A stretch of DNA of 26,660 nucleotides. Origin: CANHEE01 sp043777755 (GTDB taxonomy: Bacteria; Bacteroidota; Bacteroidia; Chitinophagales; Saprospiraceae). Under the pieces are notes generated by a model, which ran no database searches, was not told the DNA's origin, and worked only from the letters and a program-made list of their open reading frames with translations. Below are positions 1-10,194 of this stretch, one piece after another. Location of the stretch: positions 1 through 26,660 of the forward strand of contig JAYWHK010000151.1 in assembly GCA_043777755.1 (NCBI GenBank). The letters are read 5' to 3'. Position 1 is the stretch's first letter. Every line of letters begins with the position of its first letter. The position numbers and the translations under genes were made by a program.

Positions 1-99
1 ATTGCTCAAAAAATCATAAATAACTTCCTTATAGTCAGTTATTTATAACTTTTTTCTCAACGACAAAATAATACTAATTAATTTTGAACGCCCGCTTAC

Positions 100-141
100 A
101 ATAAAAAATGCAAGTAGAATCCTCTACTTGCATTTTTTATT
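100..141 (-). terminator. Strong bidirectional intrinsic terminator downstream of the E1 gene
   Basis: There is a perfect 19-bp inverted repeat, with arms at 100-118 and 123-141 and a 4-base loop at 119-122. The outer part of the stem is A-rich on one side and T-rich on the other, so either strand would give a GC-containing core (GCAAGTAGA) followed by a U-tract. It lies about 170 bases past the E1 stop codon, on the far side of a repeat element. It could end the E1 transcript (-) or an upstream plus-strand gene outside the window. Confidence 0.75.
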
Positions 142-246
142 ATACATATCAGAAAGTGATTTTAGTATTTTTAATTTATGTAAAATATTGAACACCAAGG
201 ATTTGCAATATCTTTAATATCTAATCACCAATATCCGTTGTGTATA
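141..246 (+). repeat. MITE-like dispersed repeat, copy A
   Basis: This is one of three related elements of about 105-109 bp in the window. The right half (182-246) matches the reverse complement of 18876-18940 at 60 of 65 positions by eye. Similarity continues leftward through AGAAAGTG near 151 to about 145. The right end, ATATCCGTTGTGTATA (231-246), is the shared terminal motif. The left end, TATACATATC, is a degenerate inverted version of it. There is no coding potential. The element sits directly against the hairpin at 100-141, and copy B has a hairpin on the same side. Confidence 0.65.
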
Positions 247-308
247 TACACAAGTGTTAAAGATATTTTTTATCAGCGTACAGAAAAAACTCACCTTTTC
301 TATACGCT

Positions 309-2294
309 TCAATACGCCACCAATCTTTCCAACTGTTTTTTCAATCTTTCACTGGGCATAAATACATCTTTTTCGATTGCTGCCGCAAATGGTATTGGTG
401 TGTTCAAACCTGCTACACGTAACACTGGTGCATCTAAATGTTCAAATAAATGTTCTGAAATATAAGCGGAAAGGTCTGCGCCAATGCCTCCAAATTGTGT
501 ATCTTCGTGAAGAATCAATACTTTGTTGGTCGCTTTAACAGCTTCGTCAATGGCTGCGTAGTCCAATGGCATCAAAGAACGCAAGTCTAAAATGTACGCA
601 TCAATATTCATTTCTGCTACGATTTTTTTAGCCCAAAGAACACCCATTCCGTAGGTCAAAATTGTGAGTTTTTTTCCAATTTTAATGATGTTTGCTTTTC
701 CAATTTCTACGGTATAATAGCCTTCTGGAACGTCAGCTAAAACGCTACGGTACAAGGCTTTATGTTCAAAAAACATAACTGGATTCGGGTCTTCAAATGC
801 TGCCAACAACAAGCCTTTTGCATCGTAAGGATTGCTTGGATAAAGGACTTTCAAACCTGGCGTATGCGTGAACCAAGCCTCATTGCTTTGAGAATGAAAA
901 GGGCCAGCTGCTGTTGTTCCGCCTGTCGGCATTCTCACGACCACATCAGCATTTTGATTCCAGCGGTAATGAATTTTTGCTAAATTATTGATGATTTGAT
1001 TGAATCCACAAGTGACGAAATCGGCAAATTGCATTTCGACCATCGCTTTGTAACCTTTCATACTCAGCCCTAATCCAATCCCTATAATGGCACTTTCGCA
1101 AAGCGGTGTATTGCGGACTCTACCTTTTCCAAATTCAGCAACAAAACCATCTGTAATCTTGAAAACACCGCCATAATCAGCAATGTCTTGCCCCATCAAA
1201 ACCAATTTATCGTGTTTGCGCATCGCTTCTCGAAGTCCATCAGAAATGGCATCAATCATACGAATTTCTTTTACTTCGCCTTGTGAAAAAGTAATTTTTT
1301 GCTCAAAAGGAGCATATACATCTGCCAATTCTTGTGCTTCGGTGGACGTTACAGGAGGATAACGTTCTGCATTTTTTACAGCGCTGTCAATGTATTGTTT
1401 GTTTTCGTTTCGGATATTTTCGATAAGATTTGCGGTTAAAACGCCTTCTGATAGAAGCCAAGTTTCGTAGTTGGCAATTGGGTCTTTTGTCGCCCAAGCG
1501 TCCATTAATTCTTTCGGAACGTACTTTGTTCCTGACGCTTCTTCGTGTCCACGCATCCGAAAAGTTTGACATTCTATCAAAACAGGTCTTGGATTTTCTC
1601 TCATTTCGCTTGCCAAACGCTGAATTGTCCCATATACTTCTAAAATATTATTTCCATCTATCGTATAGGCTTCCATTCCATAGCCTTTACCTCGGTCAGA
1701 TAATTTTTCGCAGCGGTATTGTTCGTTGGTGGTCGTAGAAAGTCCATAACCATTGTTTTCAATGACAAAAATAACGGGCAATTGCCAAACCGAAGCGGTA
1801 TTTAAGGCTTCGTGAAATTCACCTTGACTCGTCGCACCTTCTCCTGTAAAAGCTAAAGAAACTTTGCCTTCGTTGCTCAATTTATGTGCCAATGCAACAC
1901 CAGCTGCCAAAGACAATTGTGGACCAAGGTGAGAAATCATACCTACAATATGATGCTCAGGTGCGCCAAAGTGAAAAGAACGGTCACGTCCTTTCGTGTA
2001 GCCATTTTCCTTGCCTTCCCACTGACACAACAAACGTTCAAAAGGCATTTCTCTTGTGGTGAAAACGCCCAAGTTGCGGTGCATGGTGAAAATCGTTTCG
2101 TCCATGTCGAGTGCCGCCGCACAACCAACCGAAATCGCTTCTTGACCAATACCAGAAAACCATTTGCTGACTTTTCCTTGACGAAGTAAAATCAACATCT
2201 TTTCCTCAATCATGCGAGGTAAAAGTAGTTTTTTGTATAAATCAATTAAGGTTTCGTTGTTGAATTTTCCTTTGTTGTAGGTAATATTGGTCAT
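309..2294 (-). CDS. Fused alpha/beta E1 component of a 2-oxoacid dehydrogenase complex
   Basis: This is a thiamine-diphosphate-dependent E1 that decarboxylates a 2-oxoacid and passes the acyl group to the E2 lipoyl domain. The 661-residue protein joins both E1 chains. The alpha part is about residues 14-325, with the ThDP/Mg motif GEG (151-153) to ENN (179-181) and the loop RMRGHEEASG (246-255). The beta part runs from about 343 to the end, with the conserved Glu in PLCESAIIG (Glu400) and a C-terminal transketolase-C-like domain from about 535. The length suits a natural fusion of a roughly 330-residue alpha with a roughly 320-residue beta chain. The beta half resembles branched-chain 2-oxoacid E1, but the alpha loop does not clearly separate branched-chain acids, pyruvate or acetoin as substrate. 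No E2 or E3 gene is adjacent. The 217-base gap after sprA contains a terminator, so it is probably transcribed alone. Fusions of this kind are common in Bacteroidota. Confidence 0.9.
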   Translation of the reverse strand: MTNITYNKGKFNNETLIDLYKKLLLPRMIEEKMLILLRQGKVSKWFSGIGQEAISVGCAAALDMDETIFTMHRNLGVFTTREMPFERLLCQWEGKENGYTKGRDRSFHFGAPEHHIVGMISHLGPQLSLAAGVALAHKLSNEGKVSLAFTGEGATSQGEFHEALNTASVWQLPVIFVIENNGYGLSTTTNEQYRCEKLSDRGKGYGMEAYTIDGNNILEVYGTIQRLASEMRENPRPVLIECQTFRMRGHEEASGTKYVPKELMDAWATKDPIANYETWLLSEGVLTANLIENIRNENKQYIDSAVKNAERYPPVTSTEAQELADVYAPFEQKITFSQGEVKEIRMIDAISDGLREAMRKHDKLVLMGQDIADYGGVFKITDGFVAEFGKGRVRNTPLCESAIIGIGLGLSMKGYKAMVEMQFADFVTCGFNQIINNLAKIHYRWNQNADVVVRMPTGGTTAAGPFHSQSNEAWFTHTPGLKVLYPSNPYDAKGLLLAAFEDPNPVMFFEHKALYRSVLADVPEGYYTVEIGKANIIKIGKKLTILTYGMGVLWAKKIVAEMNIDAYILDLRSLMPLDYAAIDEAVKATNKVLILHEDTQFGGIGADLSAYISEHLFEHLDAPVLRVAGLNTPIPFAAAIEKDVFMPSERLKKQLERLVAY

Positions 2295-2473
2295 AGATTG
2301 AATTTTTGATTAACTTTTACGTTTTTTTTCTCATATAGTTACTTACCGTGAAAATCCGTGAGTGAAATCAATTTATTGATTTTATCTGCGATAATTCGTG
2401 TGCTAAATCCTTCTCAATTTGCCAGTACATAATTTTTTACCTGCTGAAAAATACAGAGAAATTTAAAATAACC

Positions 2474-2510
2474 AAAAAAATCCACGATTATGCATCGTGG
2501 AGTTTTTTAT
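2474..2510 (-). terminator. Intrinsic terminator of sprA
   Basis: The arms TCCACGAT (2481-2488) and ATCGTGGA (2494-2501) form an 8-bp stem with a 5-base loop. The stem is flanked by a run of A at 2474-2480 and a T-rich run at 2503-2510. Read on the minus strand this is a hairpin followed by seven U, starting only a few bases after the sprA stop codon. It is a textbook rho-independent terminator and separates sprA from the downstream E1 gene. Confidence 0.8.
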
Positions 2511-2511
2511 T

Positions 2512-5500
2512 TTACAATTGGAACCTCAAAGTCGTCAATCCTGTAATGTTCGTTCTCGGAAAAGATTGAGAAGTGAACGGTTGTGTAGAATTGTAGTCCA
2601 AAGAGAATCGCAATGTCAATCGTTTATTAACTGTATAGTCCGCAGAAGGAGAAACTCTAATCTGCAATTCGCCACGAGTTACTTGGCGTAAGCCTGTCAA
2701 TAACATGGTTTGTTGCGTGATGCTGTTGTTCAATGAAATGTCCATTTTCAGGTTTAAGTCATTTCCTTTTTTAACTTTCTTCTTCTTTTTAGGCTTTCCA
2801 TTTTTATCCAATTCTACTGGTGTATCGTCTTTTTTGTCGTCACCCAATTTGATGATAGAATTTTTCTTTTCGCCACTTTTCTTTTTAGAAGCAGGCTGTT
2901 CAAAATTCATAAAATCTAAAAATTTCAAGTGAACATTTTTCATTTTGTAACCAAATCCAATCGTATATTCATCTTGTTTTTGTTCAGAAAGCATATTGTC
3001 AGAAAGTGTCAGTTGCAAATTGTAACGTTTTTTCATATCAACACGCAAAGACAAATCATTTTTCAACTTCATATCAATACCGATTAGTGGCGAAAATTCT
3101 TTGTTCAAGACCACGCCAGGAATATTTAACGCTGAATAGTAGTTAAAATTCACAGGGTCTTTACGCAAAGTATTTGTCGGGTCGTAATCAGGTGTATTTG
3201 TGTTGTATGAACTCAACTGTAACTGCGACTTATAAGCGTGTGTAATATTGATGCTTTGTACTTTCTTTTTAAACATTTTCAATTTTGACAAGCCATTGTA
3301 ATTCAAACGGTAGTTCGGCAACGGCACTGTATTGAAAACATTTAAATTTACTTTACCTGACTCTTGCCCTGTGTAAGCTGCCAAAAATGCAGGAATTGCG
3401 ACTTCTGGATTTGTTGCACCATATCCTGCGTAATATCCTGGCTCTGCGCTATGGGCTTTTGCGTTTGGTCCTGCCAATCTGCTAGAAATAGCTTTGCTGT
3501 AATCACTATATTTATCATAAAGTCCATTAACCGCATTTTTATCTCCAAAAAGTCCATCAAGAGAAAAATTAGACACGGTGAATTGTCCTACGTCACGTGG
3601 TGCTAAATGAGCAAATGGTGTTATAGAATCCGTCTTTTTGAAATCTTGCGTGTGATTTTTGGTATAATTTTTCATTATATCAACTTCCACTCTAAAATCT
3701 GTAAATGGCTCAATCGTAATATTTCCTTGGAATTGTTGTGAATAATTCCTTACCACAGACTCGTTCAAAAGATTACTTGTTGAAATCCAGTTATTATTTG
3801 CTGCCTTGTCCAACCACTCATTGGTAGGTGTTTGTCCAAGAACAAAATCCCATCCTGGTGACGTAAAGTTGTCTTGACCTAAAATTCCTGTTGATGGCAT
3901 AAAACCAGGAACAGTATTTTGGAAAGTTTCGGTATAAGAAGCACGTGCTTTTCGCAATAACATCAACGGGCGAATAATCACACGTTCTGCCATGCTTGGC
4001 TCGTATTCTTTTTTCTCTTTTTCTTTCTTTTTAGCGTCTTTTGCAGCTTTTCCATCAGGTGTTTTTCCATCGGCAGCTTTATCTTTGGCATCAGCAAGTT
4101 TGCCTTCTGCCTTTTTTGTAGCGTCTTCCGCCATTTTACCCTGCTTCATTTTTTCACGCAAACGAGCTCGTGGGTCGTCGGTAGCTGGCGTATCAGCTCT
4201 TTTGTCGTCAGCCATTCTACCTCTACCTTCTTCACCTCCACTAACACCGTCGGTTTGGATTCCAATAGCCGATTTAGGCTGTGCATCTTGTCTTTTGCCT
4301 GTATTTTTAGGTTTTTTACCTTTTTCAGCCAATGGCGTATTGATTTTTTTCAAATATTTCCATTGATTGTACAATTGTTCAAAGTTGAAATCGCCATTGA
4401 TACTACGATTTTGCGAATTACGAATGGTATTTCCCAAATATTGCGTATTGAGTGCGGCTGCGTTCCAGTTGTACGTTGCTTGGGCTTGCGCACGAATCGT
4501 TATCCAATCCATCAAAGGAATTTGCTTGGTTGGCAACGTATAGTTTGCCCCGATGGTTTGGTTGAATAGTTTGTAACGACCTAAATTGCGGATATTATTC
4601 CAAATACTATCCTTTTTTTCTTGAGTATTGATTAATCCAGCAGGTTCATCAATAACAGAAGCGGCATCTGCAACATAATTAAGTTTAATGCCTTTACTCA
4701 AATCCCAATTCATCGCATATTTTCTATCCCAAGTAAAACGCTTGTTGTAGTAAGTACTCAACTCTGGAAACTCATCTGTAAAACGGTATTTTGTCGTATT
4801 GAATTGACGCTCTAAGTTAGTGCTAAAATTAAAGTTGCTTGGCAATGGGCTAAAATTAAACTCACTAAGCAATTTCAAATATTTATCCTTTTTAATTAAT
4901 TTTTTAAAAGGAGTAATACTTGCGCCATTTGGCAACGCATAGTTGTATTCTAATTGTCCACGACGTACTGTTTTGGCTTCATCTTCAATGATTGGGTCAC
5001 TGTAGAGGTCACGTGTCTGTTGGTACGAAATGGTGAAATTCGATATATTCCAAGGCATTGGCTTACGGGTATCGTCTGCTTTACGCTCAATACGAACATT
5101 GTCAAAACTAATGTTTGACACTGCGTTTTGCGTGATAGATTGCTTGCGCAATGCTTCTCTTTTATCAGAACCAATCTCTGCTAATTTTTGCTTTAACTTT
5201 ACGTCCAAATCATAAGGATCGTACTCAGGAGTACGAGTTGTATTAGAATATTGGTATGTAAAAGGAATTTTCACCCTTGATTTATCAGAAATAAAACGTC
5301 CCAATTCGAGGTTAGTCGTTGCATCGTATTGTAAAACATCTTCTCGGATACGCTGCTGTTGGCGTTGTTCGATACCACCATAGCCTGTACCTGTATAGTT
5401 GGCAGAGAATGTTGCCCTACCCAAATCGGCAGCTTTGATGTCCAAACGAGCCAAACCTGCGCCACCTCCTTTTTGGTCAAAACCATTCAAACGCAACTCA

Positions 5501-8500
5501 TTCACCCAAAGCTCTGCACAAACAGAACCTTGTGAACGGTTACGAATACCAATCATAATACTTTTGACTTGACCTAAATTTGGACTTCCTTTTATAAAAA
5601 TAGTATCACGTCCGTTATCACTGATGGCATAAGGTGTTTTTGAGTCGAATTTAACTCTGTCACGCTGTGTTTTAACTTGCACCAAACGTTCCAAATCAAT
5701 ATCAAAACGGTTTGATTTTAACCAGATTTCTTCTGCATAAGCTTGGCTGATATGGTCATCTGGCAGCTTCTTCGGGTCAGACATTGTAAGCGGAATTTCA
5801 TATTCATAATAGTTGCGCTCAAAGTCATTACCCAAACGAATATAAGCCGTCAATTGTCCATCAGGAATAGTTGTTTGATTGCGGGCTTCAGCGTGGACAA
5901 ACATTTTCAAACGCTTGTACAAACGCATATCGAAGTTTGTAATTTTATAAATACCTCTTTCATTTTCAGAAGCCAAATCACAAACGCCCATAGAAATCGC
6001 TTGCTCGTTTTGCAACTGAGCCAACTGCTGCCCCAATATTGTTTCACGTATGATACCTGGAGGCAATACGTATTTGAAGTTTGGACGATTTCCATTTTCT
6101 TCAATATTGATAGCATTGATGTCAAAAGTAGTCAAATCTTTTGATGGAGATGTTCCTGGGTCAATAGTTGGCTCACCAACAGAAGCATTACGCTTATAAC
6201 GACGCCATTGGCTACGTGCCAATTCCATTCTTGCAAAACGCAATACAATAGGGCTTTTAAAACCTGTCATGTACATACGCATGAAACGAATAGAACGAAA
6301 ATCTTGAATACCACCCACTTTTTTCTTAAACTGGTCAATTGGAATACGAATGCGGTAAAATACAGGCTCTGCGCCTTGGTCAATTGCTTTCCATCTTGAT
6401 TTTACACTTGGGTCAATCTTGATAATGTCAGAAACAAATCCAGCTTTGTCTATATTCATACCACCTGGATTTGTGCCAGTAACTTTGTCAAATTCAATTG
6501 GAATTTCGTAGTGAAAATAAGATTCACCTTCGTTGTCCAATGATTTATTGTTGTCCAAATCTTCCGAATCGGGCGTATTTGTAGAAGATTCTACACCTTG
6601 TGTCGTAGAAGCTCTCGAGTTTCCTTGTGGATTGTTAAAATTCTTATAACGCTCTTTTACACCATCAACATTCTCTTGGAAAGACTTGTTTGGTGTATTT
6701 AAAAAATAAGCGAAATTATCATTTGATGGATCATCAAGGATTCTATTCAATGCGTTTTTATTGGTAACACCACTTACAGGGTCTTGAACTTTTGCCAAAT
6801 AAGCACTAAACTCTCTTTTCTCTTGTGCATCATTCCAACCATCTAAACCAACATCTTGCGCTTCACGAACAAGGTTGTCGTTTTCAAAAGCGTTGGTGAT
6901 TGGCGTGATACGTGGCACACGTGCCAAGGTTGTTTCGTCCGTAGGAAATTTGCTTGCCGCAGTACTATTTCCTCCTGGCAAACCATTCTCATAAAACTGG
7001 CGTGAGTCACGCAAAATATCTTCTGAAATATTACCCAAATCAATGTGTAATTTTCCACTGTTAAAACGAGATTGGTCGTTTTTTAAAAATGGCGACATTA
7101 CCCATAAATCAATAAATTCTACGTTAGATGCTTCAAAGTCATTGTATGGCAAAGCACGCATAATACCGCCCCAACGGGTTTCTGGATTATTCAAACGACC
7201 GCTTCCATCTAAGCCTTTTGAAATACCAGGAAAACCAGCACCTGGTTCGTCAAAATTGTATGGGCCTCTTTCGTCAGGAAAATAGCTCAAATCAAAAATT
7301 CGAGAAGGGAATGTTCCTGCTGCTTGATTGCTCTGACCTCTCAATGGAAACAATTCTTGCTCTGCCAAAAATCCAAAATCTGGATCTTCGTTATCTTCTT
7401 GTGTTCGGACATTGCCCGCTTGTGACCCAAATCCAGTATTGTTACCTTGTTCGTTGATAACATACCATGCTAATTTTGCACGATTGGCATTGCTCTTAAA
7501 ACTATTGATTTCTCCCGCTTCTGGAAACAGTGGATTATTGTTATCCAAATCATTTTGAGGAACGCTGGCTAAAAACCATTGAAAAGGCTGGCGCAAATCT
7601 GTTCCATTCGTAGAACCTTCAAAGTCATCTACATAAACCACACCACCTTCATCTAAAACTTCGTCCGTTGCTGGATTGACAACCTTACGAATTGCTTTTG
7701 CTTGTCCAGGCTTCAAAAAAGCACCTTCTGCTGTAAAACTAATCGAAGAAGGCACTTTTGTATTGATAAACGGTAATTTGTCCACCAATTTTGTTACCCA
7801 AGGCGCATCTTTGCTATAGTTCACATCTAAACCATAAACGCTATTACTCACAGGATCTTCTCCAACATTCACTTTTTGAGTAAATGGCACTTGCCAAAGT
7901 TTCATAAAAGTACCTCCGATGGCAAGGTGTTTATTAAAGGTATAATCCCATCTTGTTCCAAACATTCGTCGTTGGTCAAAACCAAAAAGTTGCGTATCCT
8001 CAAAACTAATATTTACAGGAATAGAAGAATTGATATAGGCTTCGTTCAAGATTTTTACCGTACCATTTTGGTAATTGACTTCAAAATCAGAACCTTCTTC
8101 GAGTTGCTGACCACCTGCACTTACTTTGATAGAATTTTTTGGAAGATTAAAAGAACCCAATGAATATTCACTGTTTGAAGTTCCTTTGTATTCGCCTTCA
8201 ATAGAAAATACATTTAATTCTGGAAATTCTCTTGCTGCGGTAATCGTTGTATCGTATAATTGCTGATAGACATATTTTCTTGATAAAGCTGCATCGTCAA
8301 TTTTTGAAGAAAGTGCTTTTCCAAAAGGTTCTAAAACTGGGAAAATAACTTTTCCTTGACGGGTATTGATTGTAATTCCTTCTACAAAGTCAAAAACACC
8401 GTCTGCTTGCGGATCACCTTGAACATTTAATTTATCCAAATTAAATACATTCAACAAACGTTGTCCTGCCACTTTTGTATCTGGCAAAAAGCTACGCTTT

Positions 8501-10194
8501 CCTTGACCTGGCTCATTATAGACAATATCCAAACGGAAACCTTCTTTGTTGATAGAACCAGCACCAAGAGAATAGACGTTTTTCATCATCAAATCCCAAA
8601 GTGGAATATCCAACCGAGGCATCGTTCCTTTCAATAATTTTACGAAAAGCATTTGAGGAACTGTATCTAATGGCTCTCCTGGCTTAGTGACATTTGTATT
8701 CGGACGAACATCTGTTGCAGGTGCGTTGGCAGCTAATTCTCCTACTTTGTATTCTTTACCGTTGTATTTATAAGTAAAAGCGACACCCAAAACTTGGTTG
8801 GGACGCAACTGGAAATTACAAGAAATAAAACCTAATTTTGGGTCAAAAGTATATTCATCTGGGCGTAATTTTCTTGCACGGACTTTTTCAAAATCTTTCG
8901 TTGCTTGCATTTCAAAATCGCCACCTTTCGCAGTCAATTCTCTAATAACAGCATCAAAATTACGCAATTTGTCATTTTGAATCAATTTGTCATAAAGCGT
9001 ATTGGCATCGTTTGTAGGCAAACATTTGCCTTTGATGTCAATATTGCAATTTTTCTTTTTGATATTTTTTGTATTGATAAAACGCTCAGGTTCGCCCAAA
9101 TCGGTAAATGCTACGATGTCACGTACGTTTTGTGTTTCAGTACGGTCATTCGTTACCCAAACTTCAAGGTAAGTAATCGAAAAGAGTGAATTGATTTGAG
9201 GAAGGTTCAATAAAGCACCTTCATAATTTTCACGGTTGGAATGGGTCAAGAAAAAGTGACGATTTTCATCGTATTGATCACCACCAATAGAGTATTTGAA
9301 TTTTTGACTTCCCTGTTGTACTTGAATCTGCTGACGACGGGATTGCTGCTGTGCAATAACAGACGTAATTTTCAAACGTCCAAATTGCGTTCCCAACTTC
9401 AAACCAAACAAACTTGATGCGCCTTGTATCAACGTACTTTTCAATGGCAAAGTCACATTACCAGCACCTACGTCTTTCACGATTTCATCTTCGCTAAAAG
9501 AAGGCGTATCGTAATTTAATTTTAGTTGATTGTCAAAATTAAAGGCAGCTTTACTGTTGTAACTTGTATTTAAGTTTAATTTTTCACCAATTTTACCAGT
9601 AACATTCATTTGAATGTCCATGTCAAATCTCGGTTGAAACTGTCTTTGTGATGAAACAGGCAAGGCAGGATTTTTACTGATTGAATAGTTAAATCCAATC
9701 GGCAAATCAATACTTCCTTGCGGAATGATAGAGATTTCGTTGCCTCCAAACAATCTGTCCACGACATTTTTTTCGATTTGTTCTTGCAAACGCTTCAACG
9801 GATCAACAACGCCAACACCACCAACCAAAGGTTTTTTGGTGGTACTTACGCCAGTACCGTTCAGTTTTTGGAACTGCTTGTTCTGCTGCTCATCAATTTT
9901 ATACTTAAGATATTCATCAAAAGTCATATAGGTAGGCATACGGTAATATTCATCACCGATTTTTTCGGTAATGATATAGTTGCCTGTTTTTGGGTCAAAT
10001 TCAACAGTTTTTTGAATCAAGCCAGGGTCTTTTAAATCAAAAGGACTTTTTTTTGCATTGAGGTAATCCCCAAAACGCTCTTTGATTGGAATGGTATCTA
10101 ACTCAGACGCAAAAGGCAGAATAGTGTATGCCTTTGAAATTGAAGTACATCCTAAAATAAGAAGGACACTATAAAGTAATTGTTTGAACATCAT
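2512..10194 (-). CDS. sprA: Type IX secretion system outer membrane translocon SprA/Sov
   Basis: SprA (Sov in Porphyromonas) is the giant beta-barrel pore through which T9SS cargo crosses the outer membrane. At 2560 residues it matches the usual size of about 2400-2500. The N-terminus has a signal peptide with a likely cut after SISKA (residue 22). A possible lipobox, ILGC (13-16), makes the signal type slightly ambiguous. The body is rich in alternating aromatic and polar strands typical of large barrels, and the chain ends in a barrel-like strand (TTLRFQL). Two highly charged, low-complexity stretches stand out: about residues 1954-2068 (Lys/Ala/Asp/Glu-rich, DNA 3990-4330) and about 2435-2480 (Lys-rich, DNA 2755-2890). 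These are probably loops. No frameshift or internal stop is present. The gene ends in a strong terminator and is divergent from the histidine kinase gene. A weak promoter candidate, read as TAGTTTTG on the minus strand, lies at 10334-10341 with no clear -33 element. Confidence 0.95.
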   Translation of the reverse strand: MMFKQLLYSVLLILGCTSISKAYTILPFASELDTIPIKERFGDYLNAKKSPFDLKDPGLIQKTVEFDPKTGNYIITEKIGDEYYRMPTYMTFDEYLKYKIDEQQNKQFQKLNGTGVSTTKKPLVGGVGVVDPLKRLQEQIEKNVVDRLFGGNEISIIPQGSIDLPIGFNYSISKNPALPVSSQRQFQPRFDMDIQMNVTGKIGEKLNLNTSYNSKAAFNFDNQLKLNYDTPSFSEDEIVKDVGAGNVTLPLKSTLIQGASSLFGLKLGTQFGRLKITSVIAQQQSRRQQIQVQQGSQKFKYSIGGDQYDENRHFFLTHSNRENYEGALLNLPQINSLFSITYLEVWVTNDRTETQNVRDIVAFTDLGEPERFINTKNIKKKNCNIDIKGKCLPTNDANTLYDKLIQNDKLRNFDAVIRELTAKGGDFEMQATKDFEKVRARKLRPDEYTFDPKLGFISCNFQLRPNQVLGVAFTYKYNGKEYKVGELAANAPATDVRPNTNVTKPGEPLDTVPQMLFVKLLKGTMPRLDIPLWDLMMKNVYSLGAGSINKEGFRLDIVYNEPGQGKRSFLPDTKVAGQRLLNVFNLDKLNVQGDPQADGVFDFVEGITINTRQGKVIFPVLEPFGKALSSKIDDAALSRKYVYQQLYDTTITAAREFPELNVFSIEGEYKGTSNSEYSLGSFNLPKNSIKVSAGGQQLEEGSDFEVNYQNGTVKILNEAYINSSIPVNISFEDTQLFGFDQRRMFGTRWDYTFNKHLAIGGTFMKLWQVPFTQKVNVGEDPVSNSVYGLDVNYSKDAPWVTKLVDKLPFINTKVPSSISFTAEGAFLKPGQAKAIRKVVNPATDEVLDEGGVVYVDDFEGSTNGTDLRQPFQWFLASVPQNDLDNNNPLFPEAGEINSFKSNANRAKLAWYVINEQGNNTGFGSQAGNVRTQEDNEDPDFGFLAEQELFPLRGQSNQAAGTFPSRIFDLSYFPDERGPYNFDEPGAGFPGISKGLDGSGRLNNPETRWGGIMRALPYNDFEASNVEFIDLWVMSPFLKNDQSRFNSGKLHIDLGNISEDILRDSRQFYENGLPGGNSTAASKFPTDETTLARVPRITPITNAFENDNLVREAQDVGLDGWNDAQEKREFSAYLAKVQDPVSGVTNKNALNRILDDPSNDNFAYFLNTPNKSFQENVDGVKERYKNFNNPQGNSRASTTQGVESSTNTPDSEDLDNNKSLDNEGESYFHYEIPIEFDKVTGTNPGGMNIDKAGFVSDIIKIDPSVKSRWKAIDQGAEPVFYRIRIPIDQFKKKVGGIQDFRSIRFMRMYMTGFKSPIVLRFARMELARSQWRRYKRNASVGEPTIDPGTSPSKDLTTFDINAINIEENGNRPNFKYVLPPGIIRETILGQQLAQLQNEQAISMGVCDLASENERGIYKITNFDMRLYKRLKMFVHAEARNQTTIPDGQLTAYIRLGNDFERNYYEYEIPLTMSDPKKLPDDHISQAYAEEIWLKSNRFDIDLERLVQVKTQRDRVKFDSKTPYAISDNGRDTIFIKGSPNLGQVKSIMIGIRNRSQGSVCAELWVNELRLNGFDQKGGGAGLARLDIKAADLGRATFSANYTGTGYGGIEQRQQQRIREDVLQYDATTNLELGRFISDKSRVKIPFTYQYSNTTRTPEYDPYDLDVKLKQKLAEIGSDKREALRKQSITQNAVSNISFDNVRIERKADDTRKPMPWNISNFTISYQQTRDLYSDPIIEDEAKTVRRGQLEYNYALPNGASITPFKKLIKKDKYLKLLSEFNFSPLPSNFNFSTNLERQFNTTKYRFTDEFPELSTYYNKRFTWDRKYAMNWDLSKGIKLNYVADAASVIDEPAGLINTQEKKDSIWNNIRNLGRYKLFNQTIGANYTLPTKQIPLMDWITIRAQAQATYNWNAAALNTQYLGNTIRNSQNRSINGDFNFEQLYNQWKYLKKINTPLAEKGKKPKNTGKRQDAQPKSAIGIQTDGVSGGEEGRGRMADDKRADTPATDDPRARLREKMKQGKMAEDATKKAEGKLADAKDKAADGKTPDGKAAKDAKKKEKEKKEYEPSMAERVIIRPLMLLRKARASYTETFQNTVPGFMPSTGILGQDNFTSPGWDFVLGQTPTNEWLDKAANNNWISTSNLLNESVVRNYSQQFQGNITIEPFTDFRVEVDIMKNYTKNHTQDFKKTDSITPFAHLAPRDVGQFTVSNFSLDGLFGDKNAVNGLYDKYSDYSKAISSRLAGPNAKAHSAEPGYYAGYGATNPEVAIPAFLAAYTGQESGKVNLNVFNTVPLPNYRLNYNGLSKLKMFKKKVQSINITHAYKSQLQLSSYNTNTPDYDPTNTLRKDPVNFNYYSALNIPGVVLNKEFSPLIGIDMKLKNDLSLRVDMKKRYNLQLTLSDNMLSEQKQDEYTIGFGYKMKNVHLKFLDFMNFEQPASKKKSGEKKNSIIKLGDDKKDDTPVELDKNGKPKKKKKVKKGNDLNLKMDISLNNSITQQTMLLTGLRQVTRGELQIRVSPSADYTVNKRLTLRFSLDYNSTQPFTSQSFPRTNITGLTTLRFQL

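Larger units (their letters stand above)
1..308. other. Intergenic region at the left edge
   Basis: No gene is supported here. Bases 1-99 are AT-rich and show nothing recognisable. Bases 100-141 form a strong hairpin terminator, and 141-246 is a copy of a MITE-like repeat. Both are listed separately. The remaining bases up to the E1 stop codon show no motif. The short plus-strand reading frame starting near 238 begins inside the repeat and runs into the 3' end of the opposite-strand E1 gene, so it is taken as a shadow. Confidence 0.7.

Noticed and set aside
238..465. 75-codon plus-strand open frame at the left edge
   Set aside because: It starts within a repeat and overlaps the 3' end of the E1 gene on the other strand, with no family resemblance.
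2295..2511. Possible second regulatory element in the sprA-E1 spacer (CCGTGAAAATCCGTG and the palindrome AAATCAATTTATTGATTT)
   Set aside because: Apart from the terminator, the motifs are weak: the palindrome lacks a U-tract and no TAnnTTTG motif for the E1 gene was found, so no feature could be supported.
3992..4366. 124-codon plus-strand open frame opposite sprA
   Set aside because: Its Ser/Ala/Phe-rich composition is simply the complement of the Lys/Ala-rich codons of the SprA insert. There is no promoter or start context.
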